Notes under the pieces: generated by a model
Databases searched by the model: none
What the model was told of the DNA's origin: nothing
The model's input: only the letters and a program-made list of their open reading frames with translations
From: Streptomyces sp. NBC_01276
GTDB lineage: Bacteria > Actinomycetota > Actinomycetes > Streptomycetales > Streptomycetaceae
DNA length: 64,000 bases
Assembly: GCF_041435355.1 (NCBI RefSeq)
Contig: NZ_CP108442.1
Coordinates: 4,772,501 to 4,836,500, forward strand
Direction of reading: 5' to 3'
Part shown: positions 1 to 8,173 of the stretch, piece after piece
Numbering within the stretch: position 1 is the stretch's first letter
Layout: every line of letters starts with the position of its first letter
Position numbers and translations under genes: made by a program

Positions 1-1143
1 GGCGCCCTGGTCCGGATCCCCTACACCTTCGCCGTCGCCCGCTTCGGCGGCCGCAACTGGACCGTCGTCAGCGCCCTGCTGCTGCTCGTGCCGACGGTGG
101 CCGCGCTGGTGGTCATGGAGCCCGGAACCCCGTACTGGACCTTCCTGGCCGTGGCCGCGCTGACCGGCGTCGGCGGCGGCAACTTCGCCTCCTCGATGAC
201 CAACATCAACGCCTTCTTCCCCCTCCGCAAGAAGGGCTGGGCCCTCGGCCTCAACGCGGGCGGCGGGAACATCGGCGTCCCCGTCGTCCAGCTCGCCGCG
301 CTGCTCGTCATCGCCACCGCCGGGGCCGGGCACCCGCGCCTGCTGCTCGCCGCCTACCTCCCCCTGATCGTGGCCGCGGCCGTGCTGGCCCTCGTCCGCA
401 TGGACAACCTGGCACCCGTGCGCGCCGACGCGGGCGCCGTACGGGAGGCGGCCCGCCAGCCCCACACCTGGATCATGGCCTTCCTCTACGTCGGCACCTT
501 CGGCTCCTTCATCGGCTACGGCTTCGCCTTCGGGCTGGTCCTGCAGACCCAGTTCGGGCGCACCCCGCTCCAGGCCGCCTCGATGACCTTCCTCGGCCCG
601 CTCCTCGGCTCCCTGTCCCGGCCCGTGGGCGGGGCGCTCGCGGACCGGTTCGGCGGGGCGCGGATCACCCTGGCCGCCTTCGTGGCGATGGCCGCGGCCA
701 CCGGGGTGGTCGTCCTGGCCTCCGTACGCGAATCCCTGCCCGTGTTCCTGACCGGCTTCGTCGCCCTCTTCGCGCTCAGCGGGGCCGGCAACGGCTCCAC
801 CTACAAGATGATCCCGGGGATCTTCCACGCCAAGGCCCTGGCGCGGGGCCTGGAGGGCGAGGAGGCGGCCGCGTACGGGCGGCGGATCTCCGGGGCCGCC
901 ATGGGCCTGATCGGCGCCGTGGGGGCCCTCGGCGGGCTCGGCATCAACCTGGTGTTCCGCCAGGCCTTCCAGGACTCCGGCTCCGGAACGGCCGCCTTCG
1001 TCACCTTCCTCGCCTTCTACGCGGCGTGCTGCGCCGTCACCTGGTCCGTATACCTCCGCCGGCCGCGGCAGCGCCCCACGGCCGCCCCCGGAGCCCCGGG
1101 AGCCCCCGGAACCACCGCGAAGGCGCAGCTCACCTCCGTGTGA
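1..1143 (+). CDS. narK: Nitrate/nitrite transporter, MFS NarK family (5' end cut off by the window)
   Basis: The reading frame is open from base 1, so the N-terminus lies outside the window; 380 residues remain. The visible start of the fragment (RIPYTFAVARFGGRNW) matches the conserved nitrate-signature neighbourhood of NarK/NasA-type major facilitator proteins, followed by about nine hydrophobic segments and a short Ala/Pro/Gly-rich cytoplasmic tail. The family moves nitrate in and/or nitrite out across the cytoplasmic membrane. The HemD-like gene just downstream supports nitrogen assimilation, since siroheme-dependent nitrite reductase needs uroporphyrinogen III. Family assignment is firm; substrate direction is inferred. 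Confidence 0.85.
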   Translation, partial: GALVRIPYTFAVARFGGRNWTVVSALLLLVPTVAALVVMEPGTPYWTFLAVAALTGVGGGNFASSMTNINAFFPLRKKGWALGLNAGGGNIGVPVVQLAALLVIATAGAGHPRLLLAAYLPLIVAAAVLALVRMDNLAPVRADAGAVREAARQPHTWIMAFLYVGTFGSFIGYGFAFGLVLQTQFGRTPLQAASMTFLGPLLGSLSRPVGGALADRFGGARITLAAFVAMAAATGVVVLASVRESLPVFLTGFVALFALSGAGNGSTYKMIPGIFHAKALARGLEGEEAAAYGRRISGAAMGLIGAVGALGGLGINLVFRQAFQDSGSGTAAFVTFLAFYAACCAVTWSVYLRRPRQRPTAAPGAPGAPGTTAKAQLTSV

Positions 1144-1151
1144 GGCGGGCC

Positions 1152-1176
1152 CGGTGCCGTGCGCGTTACGGCACCG
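1152..1176 (+). terminator. Hairpin after narK, probable terminator
   Basis: A perfect 9-bp inverted repeat (CGGTGCCGT / ACGGCACCG) with a 7-nt loop lies 9 bases after the narK stop. There is no strong T-tract, which is usual for Streptomyces terminators. A second inverted repeat (CGAGCCTG / CAGGCTCG, 1191-1220) follows and could be an operator for the HemD-like gene. Confidence 0.5.
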
Positions 1177-1282
1177 AAATACGGCGGAACCGAGCCTGAC
1201 ACGACCCCTTGACAGGCTCGGTCCCGCGACGTGACACCCGCCCGGACCCCGGGCAACGGCAGCCGAGGCAGGTCACCCCCCC

Positions 1283-2425
1283 ATGGACGAAGCAACGCAC
1301 GGCCCCCTGGCGGGCTTCACCGTCGGCGTGACCGCCGCCCGGCGCGCCGACGACCTGATCGCCCTGCTGCGCCGGCGCGGCGCGAGCGTGGTGCACGCAC
1401 CCGCGCTGCGGATCGTTCCCCTCGCCGACGACGGCGAGCTGATGGCCGCCACCAAGGAACTCATCGACTGCCCCCCGGACGCGGTCGTCGCGACCACCGC
1501 CATCGGCTTCCGGGGCTGGATCGAGGCCGCCGACGGATGGGGGATCGGCGAAGGGCTGCTGGAGCGGCTGCGCACCGCCGAACTGCTGGCGCGCGGGCCC
1601 AAGGTGAAGGGGGCCGTACGGGCCGCGGGGCTGGTGGAGGACTGGTCGCCGGGGTCGGAGTCCCTCGCGGAGGTGCTGGACCGGCTGCTGGCCGGCGGGG
1701 TCGCCGGACGGCGGATCGCGCTGCAGTTGCACGGGGAGCCGCTGCCCGGGTTCGTGGAGGCGCTGCGCGCGGGCGGGGCCGAGGTGGTGCCGGTGCCCGT
1801 ATACCGGTGGATGCCGCCGCAGGACCTGGCGCCGCTGGACCGGCTGCTGGACGCGGTCGCCGTCGGGGCGCTGGACGCCGTCAGCTTCACCTCGGCGCCC
1901 GCCGCCGTCTCGCTGCTGTCCCGCGCCGGGGAACGGGGGCTGCGGGAGGCCGTGGTGGAGGCGCTGCGCGGGCCGGTGCTCAGCGCCTGCGTCGGGCCCG
2001 TGACGGCGCTGCCTCTCCAGGCCGAGGGGATCCCCACCGTGGCGCCGGAGCGGTTCCGGCTCGGGCCGCTGGTGCAGCTGCTCTGCCAGGAACTGCCCGG
2101 CCGGGCACGGGTGTTGCCGGTCGGGGGCCGCCGGCTGGAGATCCGGGGCCGGGCGGTGCTCGTCGACGGCGCGCTGCGGCCGGTGCCGCCCGCCGGGATG
2201 GCGCTGCTGACGGCCCTGGCCCGGCGTCCGGGGTGGGTGGTGTCACGGGCCGAACTGCTGCGGACGCTGCCGGGGGCGGGGCGCGACGAGCACGCCGTGG
2301 AGACCGCGATGGCCCGGCTGCGGGCGGCGCTGGGGGCGCCGAAGCTGATCCAGACGGTGGTCAAGCGGGGGTACCGGCTGGCGCTGGACGCCGGGGAGTG
2401 CGGAGGCGGCGCTTCCGTCCGCTGA
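1283..2425 (+). CDS. Uroporphyrinogen-III synthase (HemD-like) with C-terminal winged-helix domain
   Basis: 380 residues in two parts. Residues 1-265 resemble uroporphyrinogen-III synthase, which cyclises hydroxymethylbilane to uroporphyrinogen III, the branch point to siroheme, haem and cobalamin (motifs TVGVTAARRADDL at the start, SFTSAPAAVSLL and SACVGPVTALPL later). Residues 280-375 look like an OmpR/PhoB-type winged helix (PPAGMALLTALARRPGWVVS ... VKRGYRLALD). This bifunctional architecture is known in actinobacteria, where it is linked to nitrate/nitrite genes; the narK neighbour fits. Whether the tail binds DNA here is inferred. ATG start at 1283; an upstream extension is open but has no better start. 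Confidence 0.85.
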   Translation: MDEATHGPLAGFTVGVTAARRADDLIALLRRRGASVVHAPALRIVPLADDGELMAATKELIDCPPDAVVATTAIGFRGWIEAADGWGIGEGLLERLRTAELLARGPKVKGAVRAAGLVEDWSPGSESLAEVLDRLLAGGVAGRRIALQLHGEPLPGFVEALRAGGAEVVPVPVYRWMPPQDLAPLDRLLDAVAVGALDAVSFTSAPAAVSLLSRAGERGLREAVVEALRGPVLSACVGPVTALPLQAEGIPTVAPERFRLGPLVQLLCQELPGRARVLPVGGRRLEIRGRAVLVDGALRPVPPAGMALLTALARRPGWVVSRAELLRTLPGAGRDEHAVETAMARLRAALGAPKLIQTVVKRGYRLALDAGECGGGASVR

Positions 2426-2465
2426 GGGGGTGCGCGCCGTCGTGGGGGTCGGTTAGCGTGCTCGG

Positions 2466-3008
2466 ATGATCATTGACGGAGTGGAGATGAGGGGCGTCAC
2501 GGTCGACGACGCCGCGGCGCTGGCCGTTGTGGTGGCCCGCAACCGGGAGGCCATGAAGCCCTACGAGCCCTTCCGGCGCGAGGAGTTCTACACGGAGGCC
2601 GGCCAGCGGGCCCGGATCGAGGCGCTGCTCGCGGAGCGCGAGTCCGGCCTCACCCTCCCGTTCCTGCTGGTCGCGGACGGGACCCCGGTCGGCTCGATCA
2701 ACCTCGGCTCCATCGCTCTCGGCCCCCTGCGCAGCGGCGGCATCGGCTACTGGGTCGACCGCGACTGGCACGGCAAGGGCCTGGCCACCGCCGCCGTCGA
2801 GGAGGTCTGCCGGATCGCCCGCGACGAGGTCGGCCTGCACCGGGTCGAGGCCGGGACCCTGCTCGACAACGTCGCCTCCCAGCGGGTCCTGGCCAAGACG
2901 GGCTTCACCGAGTTCGGAGTCGCCCCCCGCTACCTCCACATCAACGGCGCCTGGCGCGACCACCGCCTCTTCCAGCGCCTCCTGCACGACGACCCGCCGC
3001 CGAAGTAA
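2466..3008 (+). CDS. GNAT N-acetyltransferase, RimJ/RimL type
   Basis: 180 residues, the usual length for a single-domain GNAT protein. The fold's landmarks are visible: an N-terminal strand-helix (MRGVTVDDAAALAVVVARNR), the strand before the cofactor loop (GGIGYWVDRDWHGKGLATAA, with the Q/RxxGxG/A-like acetyl-CoA loop WHGKGLA), and the C-terminal NVASQRVLAKTGF segment typical of RimJ/RimL enzymes. Members acetylate N-terminal amines of ribosomal proteins or small molecules; the substrate here is unknown. It lies 40 bases downstream of the HemD-like gene and could be co-transcribed. Confidence 0.85.
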   Translation: MIIDGVEMRGVTVDDAAALAVVVARNREAMKPYEPFRREEFYTEAGQRARIEALLAERESGLTLPFLLVADGTPVGSINLGSIALGPLRSGGIGYWVDRDWHGKGLATAAVEEVCRIARDEVGLHRVEAGTLLDNVASQRVLAKTGFTEFGVAPRYLHINGAWRDHRLFQRLLHDDPPPK

Positions 3009-3046
3009 CGGGCGGGGGCTTCGGCCCGGGGGGTTCCGCAACGCAC

Positions 3047-3688
3047 GTGGCGGCGGCACTCTGGGGAGGCGACCCACGGGGGCCCACGGCGACCGAGGCG
3101 GTGACCGGCATGTGGTTCGACTCCGGGCGGGTCTGTCTTGACCTGCTGGCCACCTCCACGCCCCACGGGGACGCGGAGGGCATCGGTGACACCGACGAGC
3201 TGAGGCTGTGGCTGGTCGGCGCCGGACTGGTGCCCGACCGGACCCCGCTCGCCCGGCTGGGGCCCGACTGGGTGGCGGCCTTCCGCGGGCTGCGCGCCGA
3301 CGTGGGCACCCTCGTACGGGCCGCCCTGGCCGGGGCCGGCCCCGAGGAGGACGCCCTCGCCCGGATCAACACGGCGGCCGCCGGCCCGCCCCCGGGCCTG
3401 TGTGCCGTACGGGACCGGGAGGGGCACCTGGTACGGGAGTTGTGCGGCGGGGTCGAGTGCGCGGGGCTCCTGGCGGCGGTGGCCCGGGACGCGGTGGAAC
3501 TCCTCACCGACCCCGGCGACCTGGCCCTGCTGCGCGCCTGCGAGGGCGACGGCTGCGCCCGCGTCTACCTCGACACCTCCCGGGGCCACCGCCGCCGCTG
3601 GTGCTCCAGCGAACTGTGCGGCAACCGCGAACGCGTGGCCCGCCACCGGAGGCGGGTGCGGACGGCGGTGGGCGCGGGGGAGGGGTAG
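3047..3688 (+). CDS. CGNR zinc-finger protein with ABATE domain, putative regulator
   Basis: 213 residues from a GTG start; an internal ATG at 3110 (MWFDSGRVCLDLL) is an alternative and is closer to where family similarity begins. The N-terminal half is the stress-induced ABATE-type domain. The C-terminus carries the CGNR zinc finger: CEGDGC, then CSSELCGNRERVARHRRR, with four cysteines and a basic helix. These proteins are thought to be transcriptional regulators; no target can be read from the sequence. GC-rich non-coding DNA follows directly. Confidence 0.8.
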   Translation: MAAALWGGDPRGPTATEAVTGMWFDSGRVCLDLLATSTPHGDAEGIGDTDELRLWLVGAGLVPDRTPLARLGPDWVAAFRGLRADVGTLVRAALAGAGPEEDALARINTAAAGPPPGLCAVRDREGHLVRELCGGVECAGLLAAVARDAVELLTDPGDLALLRACEGDGCARVYLDTSRGHRRRWCSSELCGNRERVARHRRRVRTAVGAGEG

Positions 3689-4306
3689 GGGTAGGGCGGG
3701 GGCCGGGGTCGGGCGCCCGCGGCGAGGGCCCGCCATCTCCCCCTCGACCCCGCGTGGCCGCCCGGCGCCTGCCCACCGCCTCCCGGGTGCGGGCGGGGGC
3801 TGCGCTGCGGCGGGATCCCTGCTGGTCCGCGTCAGGGAGGGTTCGGGGGTTTCCCGTCAGTCTCATCGTCTCTCCGCGTCGGGCCGGTCCCTCAAGGGCG
3901 CTCCCTTCGGTCGCGTCGCTCCGCGATGGCCTTCGGCCACCCTTGACCGACCGACCCGCCACGGAAATCCGAAGACTGCCGGGAAACCCCCAAAAGAACG
4001 GTCCACGGGGAGGAGAGGGAGGAGCGGGCACCTCAGCGAAGCGAGACCCGCCTCCGCCCAGTCCCGCATTCCGGCCCGACATTCCATCGGCCCTCGGCCC
4101 GGGCCGCCCCAACCGCCCGATACGACGACCACAGCGACCAACGGGCCCCACGCGCGCCAGATCGCTACGCGCTTCGCACGGCATGGCGTCCGCCGGCCGT
4201 CCGGGGCTGCTACCCGCGCCAAAGGACGGCCAGAGCGCCCTGCGGAGCCCCCGGACGCGCCAGATCGCTACGCGCTCCTCATTCCTCGGCGTCTGCGGGC
4301 CGTCCC

Positions 4307-4936
4307 GCATACGACGTCGCCAGGATGACCGCACGTCAGGCCCTCGGCGTGCTCCGGAACGAAGGCCTCGCGGAGGCGCGGAAGGGAGCCGGCGTCTTCG
4401 TGCGGACGTTCAAGCCCCTGCGGCGCCGAGGCATCGAGCGGCTGGCACAGGAGCGGTGGGGCTCGGGGCGCTCCGTCTGGTCCGCCGACACCGAGGACCG
4501 GGAGCTCGTCGTCGACCAGGTCGAGGTACGGGAGGAGGCGGTCGGCCGCCTCGCCGACGCTCTCGGCCTCTCCGCCGGGTCCCGGGTGTGGGTGCGCAGC
4601 CGCCGTTTCGTGCTCGACGGTAAGCCCGTCCTCTTCGCGACGTCGTACCTGCCGTCCGACGTGGTCGCCGACTCCGCCATCACGCGGGCCGACACCGGCC
4701 CCGGTGGAACGTACGCCCGGCTGGCCGAACTGGGCCACGAGCCCGTTCACTTCCGTGAGGAGATCCGCTGTCGGATGCCTTCGGCCGACGAAGCCGAGCG
4801 GCTTTCCCTTTCGCTGGGCACACCGGTCGTCCAGATCGTCCGCACCGCGTTCGCCGAGGGCGGTCGGGCCGTCGAAGTCAACGAGATGACCCTGGACTCC
4901 GCCTCCTACGTCCTGGAGTACGAGTTCGACGCCTGA
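4307..4936 (+). pseudogene. GntR/HutC-family regulator lacking its N-terminal DNA-binding half
   Basis: GntR similarity begins abruptly at AYDVARMTARQALGVLRNEG, i.e. at the end of the recognition helix of the winged helix; the first in-frame ATG is 4325. The roughly 45 upstream codons expected in the family are replaced by repeat DNA. The rest is intact: the wing (KGAGVFVRTF) and a complete UTRA ligand-binding domain ending VLEYEFDA. The family represses metabolic operons until an effector binds. A product from 4325 (203 residues) could fold as a UTRA domain but should not bind DNA normally. The break sits at the edge of the inverted repeat, so a rearrangement is the likely cause. Confidence 0.75.
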
Positions 4937-5130
4937 TCCACCGGTGACCAGCCCGAGACGGCCGTCGGACGCCATGCCGTGCGGAGCGCGTAGCGATCCG
5001 GTGCGCCGGTGGGGCCCGTTGGTCGCTGTGGTCGTCGTGTCGGGTGGTTTGCGCGCCCCGGGCCGGGGGCCGATCAGGGATTGGGCCCGGAATGCGGGAC
5101 CGGGCGGAGACGGGTCTCGCATCGCTGAGG

Positions 5131-5197
5131 TACCCGCCCCCGCCCCCGCCCCCGCCCCCGCCCCCGCCCGCGCCCGCGCCCGCGCCCCCGCCCCCGC
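5131..5197. repeat. CCCGCC-type short tandem repeat
   Basis: A nearly perfect run of CCCGCC/CCCGCG hexamers directly abuts block B of the inverted repeat, about 190 bases upstream of the helicase start. It contains no A and almost no T. Such tracts are prone to slippage and strong secondary structure. Confidence 0.8.
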
Positions 5198-5382
5198 TCG
5201 GGAGGCGGGTGGGCAGGCGTCGGGCGGCCACGCGGGGTCGAGGGGGAGATGGCGGGTCCGTGGCCCCGCCCCGTACCCGTACGTATCCGTCCGATTCGTC
5301 CGGCGCGCGGAACCGGCGTGCGGACAGGGCCTGGGTTCGCGTACGGTTGACGGTCGCCCATGCACGTCAGAAGGGGGCCTTG

Positions 5383-7689
5383 GTGGCCGCGCAGAATGCC
5401 GCTGTCGACAGCACGGCGGATTCCGTCCGCGATCGGGAGATCGCGGCCGAGCAGACGCATCTCGATCAGGTGTACCGACGCCTTGAGGAGAAGATCCACG
5501 AGGCCGAGTTCCTGATGAACGACGCCGCCAAGCGGGGGCAGGTCGGCACGCCCGGCGCCCTCGCCGAGCGCGACGCGCAGGTCTTCCGCGCCGGGATCCA
5601 CCTCAACCGGCTGAACAACGAGTTCGAGGACTTCCTCTTCGGGCGGATCGACCTCGTGCTGGGGAAGGACGGTGAGCGCGGTCCCGACGGCGCGTACACC
5701 TCCGTCGAGCCCGCCGACGACGCGATCCGCCCCGACCTCACCGCCGAGATCGCCGAGACCCTGCACATCGGGCGGATCGGCGTGCTCGACACCGACTACG
5801 CGCCGCTCGTCATCGACTGGCGCGCCCCGGCGGCCGCGCCGTTCTACCGCTCCACCCCCAAGGACCCCGGCCGCGTCGTGCGCCGCCGCGTGATCCGCTC
5901 CAAGGGCCGCAAGGTGCTCGGCGTCGAGGACGATCTGATGCGACCCGAGCTCACCGCCACCCTGGACGGCAAGGAGCTGCCCGCCATCGGCGACGGCGCC
6001 CTGATGGCCGCGCTCGGGCGGGCCCGTACGCACTCCATGCGGGACATCGTCTCCTCCATCCAGGCCGAGCAGGACCTGGTGATCCGCGCTCCCGCCGCCT
6101 CCGTCGCGGAGGTCGCCGGCGGGCCCGGCACCGGGAAGACGGCCGTCGCCCTGCACCGGGCCGCGTACCTGCTCTACCAGGACCGGCGGCGCTACTCCGG
6201 CGGCATCCTGATCGTCTCCCCGACGCCGCTGCTCGTCGCCTACACCGAGGGCGTCCTGCCCTCCCTCGGCGAGGAGGGCCAGGTCGCCATCCGCGCGCTG
6301 GGCTCCCTCGTCGACGGGGCCGAGGCGACGACGTACGACGACCCGCCGGTGGCGCGGATCAAGGGCTCCTCCCGGATGCTCAAGGTGCTCCGCAAGGCCG
6401 TGCGCGGCGCGCTGGAGCTCGGGAACGCTCCCGAGCGGCTGCGCGTCGTGGCCTTCGGGCGGCGCCAGGAGCTGGAGGCTCCCGAGCTCGACCGGATCCG
6501 CCAGACCGTGCTCAGCGGCACCGCCCCGGTGAACCTGCTGCGCCCGCGCGCCCGCAAGCTGCTGCTCGACGCCCTCTACGCGAAGTCCGGCCAGTCGGGC
6601 CGGCACAGCGACCCGGAGCTGGCCGCCGAGCTGCGTTCCGCGTTCGACGAGGACATCTCCACCGAGGACGACTTCATCGGGTTCCTGAACGCCTGGTGGC
6701 CGGAGCTGACCCCGCGCAAGGTGCTGGCCGCGATGGCCGACGAGCGGCGCCTGGGCCGCTGGTCGCGCCGGGACCTGAACCCCCGCGAGACCCGCCAGCT
6801 GGCCCGTTCCCTGCGCCGGGTCGGCCCGGACGGCAAGGGGCCCCTGTCGGTGCACGACGTGGCCCTGCTGGACGAGCTGCACCAGCTGCTCGGCGCGCCC
6901 GCGCGGCCCAAGCGCAGGCGGGAGATGGATCCGCTCGACCAGCTCAGCGGGCTGGAGGAGCTGATGCCGACCCGCGAGGAGACGCAGTGGGAGCGGGCCG
7001 AGCGGATCGCGGCCGAGCGCACCGAGTACGCGCACGTGATCGTGGACGAGGCCCAGGACCTGACGCCGATGCAGTGGCGGATGGTGGGCCGGCGCGGCCG
7101 GTCGGGCACCTGGACGGTGGTCGGCGACCCGGCGCAGTCCTCGTGGACGGACCCCGACGAGGCGGCCGCCGCCCGTGACGAGGCCCTGGGGCGCCGCCCG
7201 CGCAGGCGGTTCACCCTGACCGTGAACTACCGCAACCCGGCCGAGGTGGCCGAGGTGGCCTCCCGGGTGCTGAAGCTGGCGGCGCCCGGGATGGAGCCGC
7301 CGACCGCGGTGCGCTCCACCGGCCTGGAGCCCCGTTTCGCGGCGGCCGGGGACGATCTGGGCGCGGCGGTCCGCGAGGAGACGCAGCGGCTGCTGGAGCA
7401 GGTGGACGGCACGGTCGGCGTGGTCGTGGCCATGGACCGGCGCGCGGAGGCCGCGGGCTGGCTCGCGGACCTCGGCGGGCGGGCGGTGGCGCTGGGCAGC
7501 CTGGAGGCCAAGGGCCTGGAGTACGACGCCACGGTGGTCGTCTCCCCGGCGGAGATCGCCGAGGAGTCCCCGGCGGGCCTGCGGGTGCTCTACGTGGCCC
7601 TGACGCGTGCGACGCAGCAGCTGACGGTGGTCTCGGCGGCGGGCGACCGGCCGGGCGAGGAGGGCGTACCGGAGCTGCTGCGCCCCTGA
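5383..7689 (+). CDS. helD: HelD-type superfamily I ATPase (UvrD/Rep-like helicase fold)
   Basis: 768 residues from the GTG at 5383, chosen because AAGGGGG lies just upstream and the HelD-like coiled coil starts soon after; TTG 5380 is an alternative, and the longer open frame upstream is low-complexity repeat. Order of parts: an N-terminal charged coiled coil (EQTHLDQVYRRLEEKI), an RNA-polymerase-contacting region, Walker A GGPGTGKTAVALH, Walker B VIVDEAQDLTPMQW, and helicase motifs to LYVALTRATQQL. HelD proteins of Gram-positive bacteria pry open stalled RNA polymerase and release it from DNA. Gene neighbourhood (malic enzyme next) is the conserved Streptomyces one. A UvrD-like DNA helicase role is less likely given the coiled coil. 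Confidence 0.85.
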   Translation: MAAQNAAVDSTADSVRDREIAAEQTHLDQVYRRLEEKIHEAEFLMNDAAKRGQVGTPGALAERDAQVFRAGIHLNRLNNEFEDFLFGRIDLVLGKDGERGPDGAYTSVEPADDAIRPDLTAEIAETLHIGRIGVLDTDYAPLVIDWRAPAAAPFYRSTPKDPGRVVRRRVIRSKGRKVLGVEDDLMRPELTATLDGKELPAIGDGALMAALGRARTHSMRDIVSSIQAEQDLVIRAPAASVAEVAGGPGTGKTAVALHRAAYLLYQDRRRYSGGILIVSPTPLLVAYTEGVLPSLGEEGQVAIRALGSLVDGAEATTYDDPPVARIKGSSRMLKVLRKAVRGALELGNAPERLRVVAFGRRQELEAPELDRIRQTVLSGTAPVNLLRPRARKLLLDALYAKSGQSGRHSDPELAAELRSAFDEDISTEDDFIGFLNAWWPELTPRKVLAAMADERRLGRWSRRDLNPRETRQLARSLRRVGPDGKGPLSVHDVALLDELHQLLGAPARPKRRREMDPLDQLSGLEELMPTREETQWERAERIAAERTEYAHVIVDEAQDLTPMQWRMVGRRGRSGTWTVVGDPAQSSWTDPDEAAAARDEALGRRPRRRFTLTVNYRNPAEVAEVASRVLKLAAPGMEPPTAVRSTGLEPRFAAAGDDLGAAVREETQRLLEQVDGTVGVVVAMDRRAEAAGWLADLGGRAVALGSLEAKGLEYDATVVVSPAEIAEESPAGLRVLYVALTRATQQLTVVSAAGDRPGEEGVPELLRP

Positions 7690-7739
7690 CGGGCCCGGGC
7701 GGGACCGGGCCCCGCCCCCGCCCCCGCCCCGGGCCCGTC
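7688..7739 (+). terminator. Hairpin after helD, possible terminator
   Basis: A 12-bp inverted repeat (GACGGGCCCGGG / CCCGGGCCCGTC) overlaps the helD stop codon and encloses a 28-nt C-rich loop. There is no T-tract. Confidence 0.4.
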
Positions 7740-7842
7740 CCCGCCCCGGTGGGGCCGGATGGCCCGCGGCCAGGCGCGTGAGCCGGGAGACCGACTCGTC
7801 GGAGGGGGGATCACATCCGGCGATCCTTTGTTAGCCTGGGTA

Positions 7843-7998
7843 CGACACCGGCTCGATCCAAGCCCCCGGGCCCAACCTTCGTCGCCTAGAGCGACCACTT
7901 GCCGCGAGGCGAGCATGGCGGGTCGGTGTCGTCAGTCTGAGCGGGAACACCAGGTCCGCGCCCTCCACCCAGTGGGGGGCGCGGACCTGTTTTGTATT
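7843..7998 (+). ncRNA. Candidate structured small RNA with its own terminator
   Basis: In the 484-bp gap between helD and the malic enzyme gene a compact RNA fold can be read. An 8-bp closing stem pairs CGACACCG (7843-7850) with CGGTGTCG (7924-7931). Inside are a GTCGC/GCGAC hairpin (7881-7895) and a CTTGCC/GGCGAG hairpin capped by a GCGA tetraloop (7898-7913). A perfect 12-bp terminator hairpin and T-rich tail follow at 7952-7998. No convincing reading frame covers it. It could be a trans-acting small RNA or a cis-regulatory leader of the malic enzyme gene. The 5' end is inferred from the stem; no clear sigma-70 promoter was identified. Confidence 0.55.
7952..7998 (+). terminator. Strong intrinsic terminator upstream of the malic enzyme gene
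   Basis: AGGTCCGCGCCC (7952-7963) pairs perfectly with GGGCGCGGACCT (7977-7988) and is followed by GTTTTGTATT. It is the clearest stem-plus-T-tract in the window. It ends the candidate small RNA, so malic enzyme transcription should start downstream, in the A/T-richer 8000-8090 stretch, which also has a TTCCACC/GGTGGAA inverted repeat (8008-8040). Confidence 0.8.
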
Positions 7999-8173
7999 AA
8001 CCCACCATTCCACCGGCCCCCGATATCTCGTATGGTGGAAGTGTTCTTCCGAAATTTGTAGCTGGTTACCTTTTACCGGCTGGTAGGTGGGACGATCGGA
8101 CAACGGGTCCGTCCACGTCTGCCGTGTGCGGGCCCGTGTACAGCGAAATCAGGGACAGAAGAGGAACACGGCC

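Larger units (their letters stand above)
3733..5252. repeat. Long interrupted inverted repeat enclosing a truncated regulator gene
   Basis: Two blocks on the left recur inverted on the right. Block A is 3733-3785 against 5199-5252, about 53 bp with roughly one mismatch and one indel. Block B is 4024-4201 against 4957-5137, about 180 bp and clearly homologous (roughly 80-85% by eye). A shorter third copy of the inner end of block B lies in direct orientation at about 4240-4305 (shared GCCAGATCGCTACGCGCT). None of these stretches codes convincingly. The arrangement explains the gene-poor DNA at 3689-4306 and 4937-5382 and looks like a repeat family that has invaded or rearranged the locus. Confidence 0.8.

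Noticed and set aside
5044..5382. N-terminal extension of the helicase gene
   Set aside because: The frame is open but reads through the CCCGCC repeat and inverted repeat (poly-Pro). The ribosome site and family similarity support a start at 5383.
7831..8103. Minus-strand 90-codon gene between helD and the malic enzyme gene
   Set aside because: It is the complement of the structured RNA and terminator; codon composition is not Streptomyces-like and there is no ribosome site.
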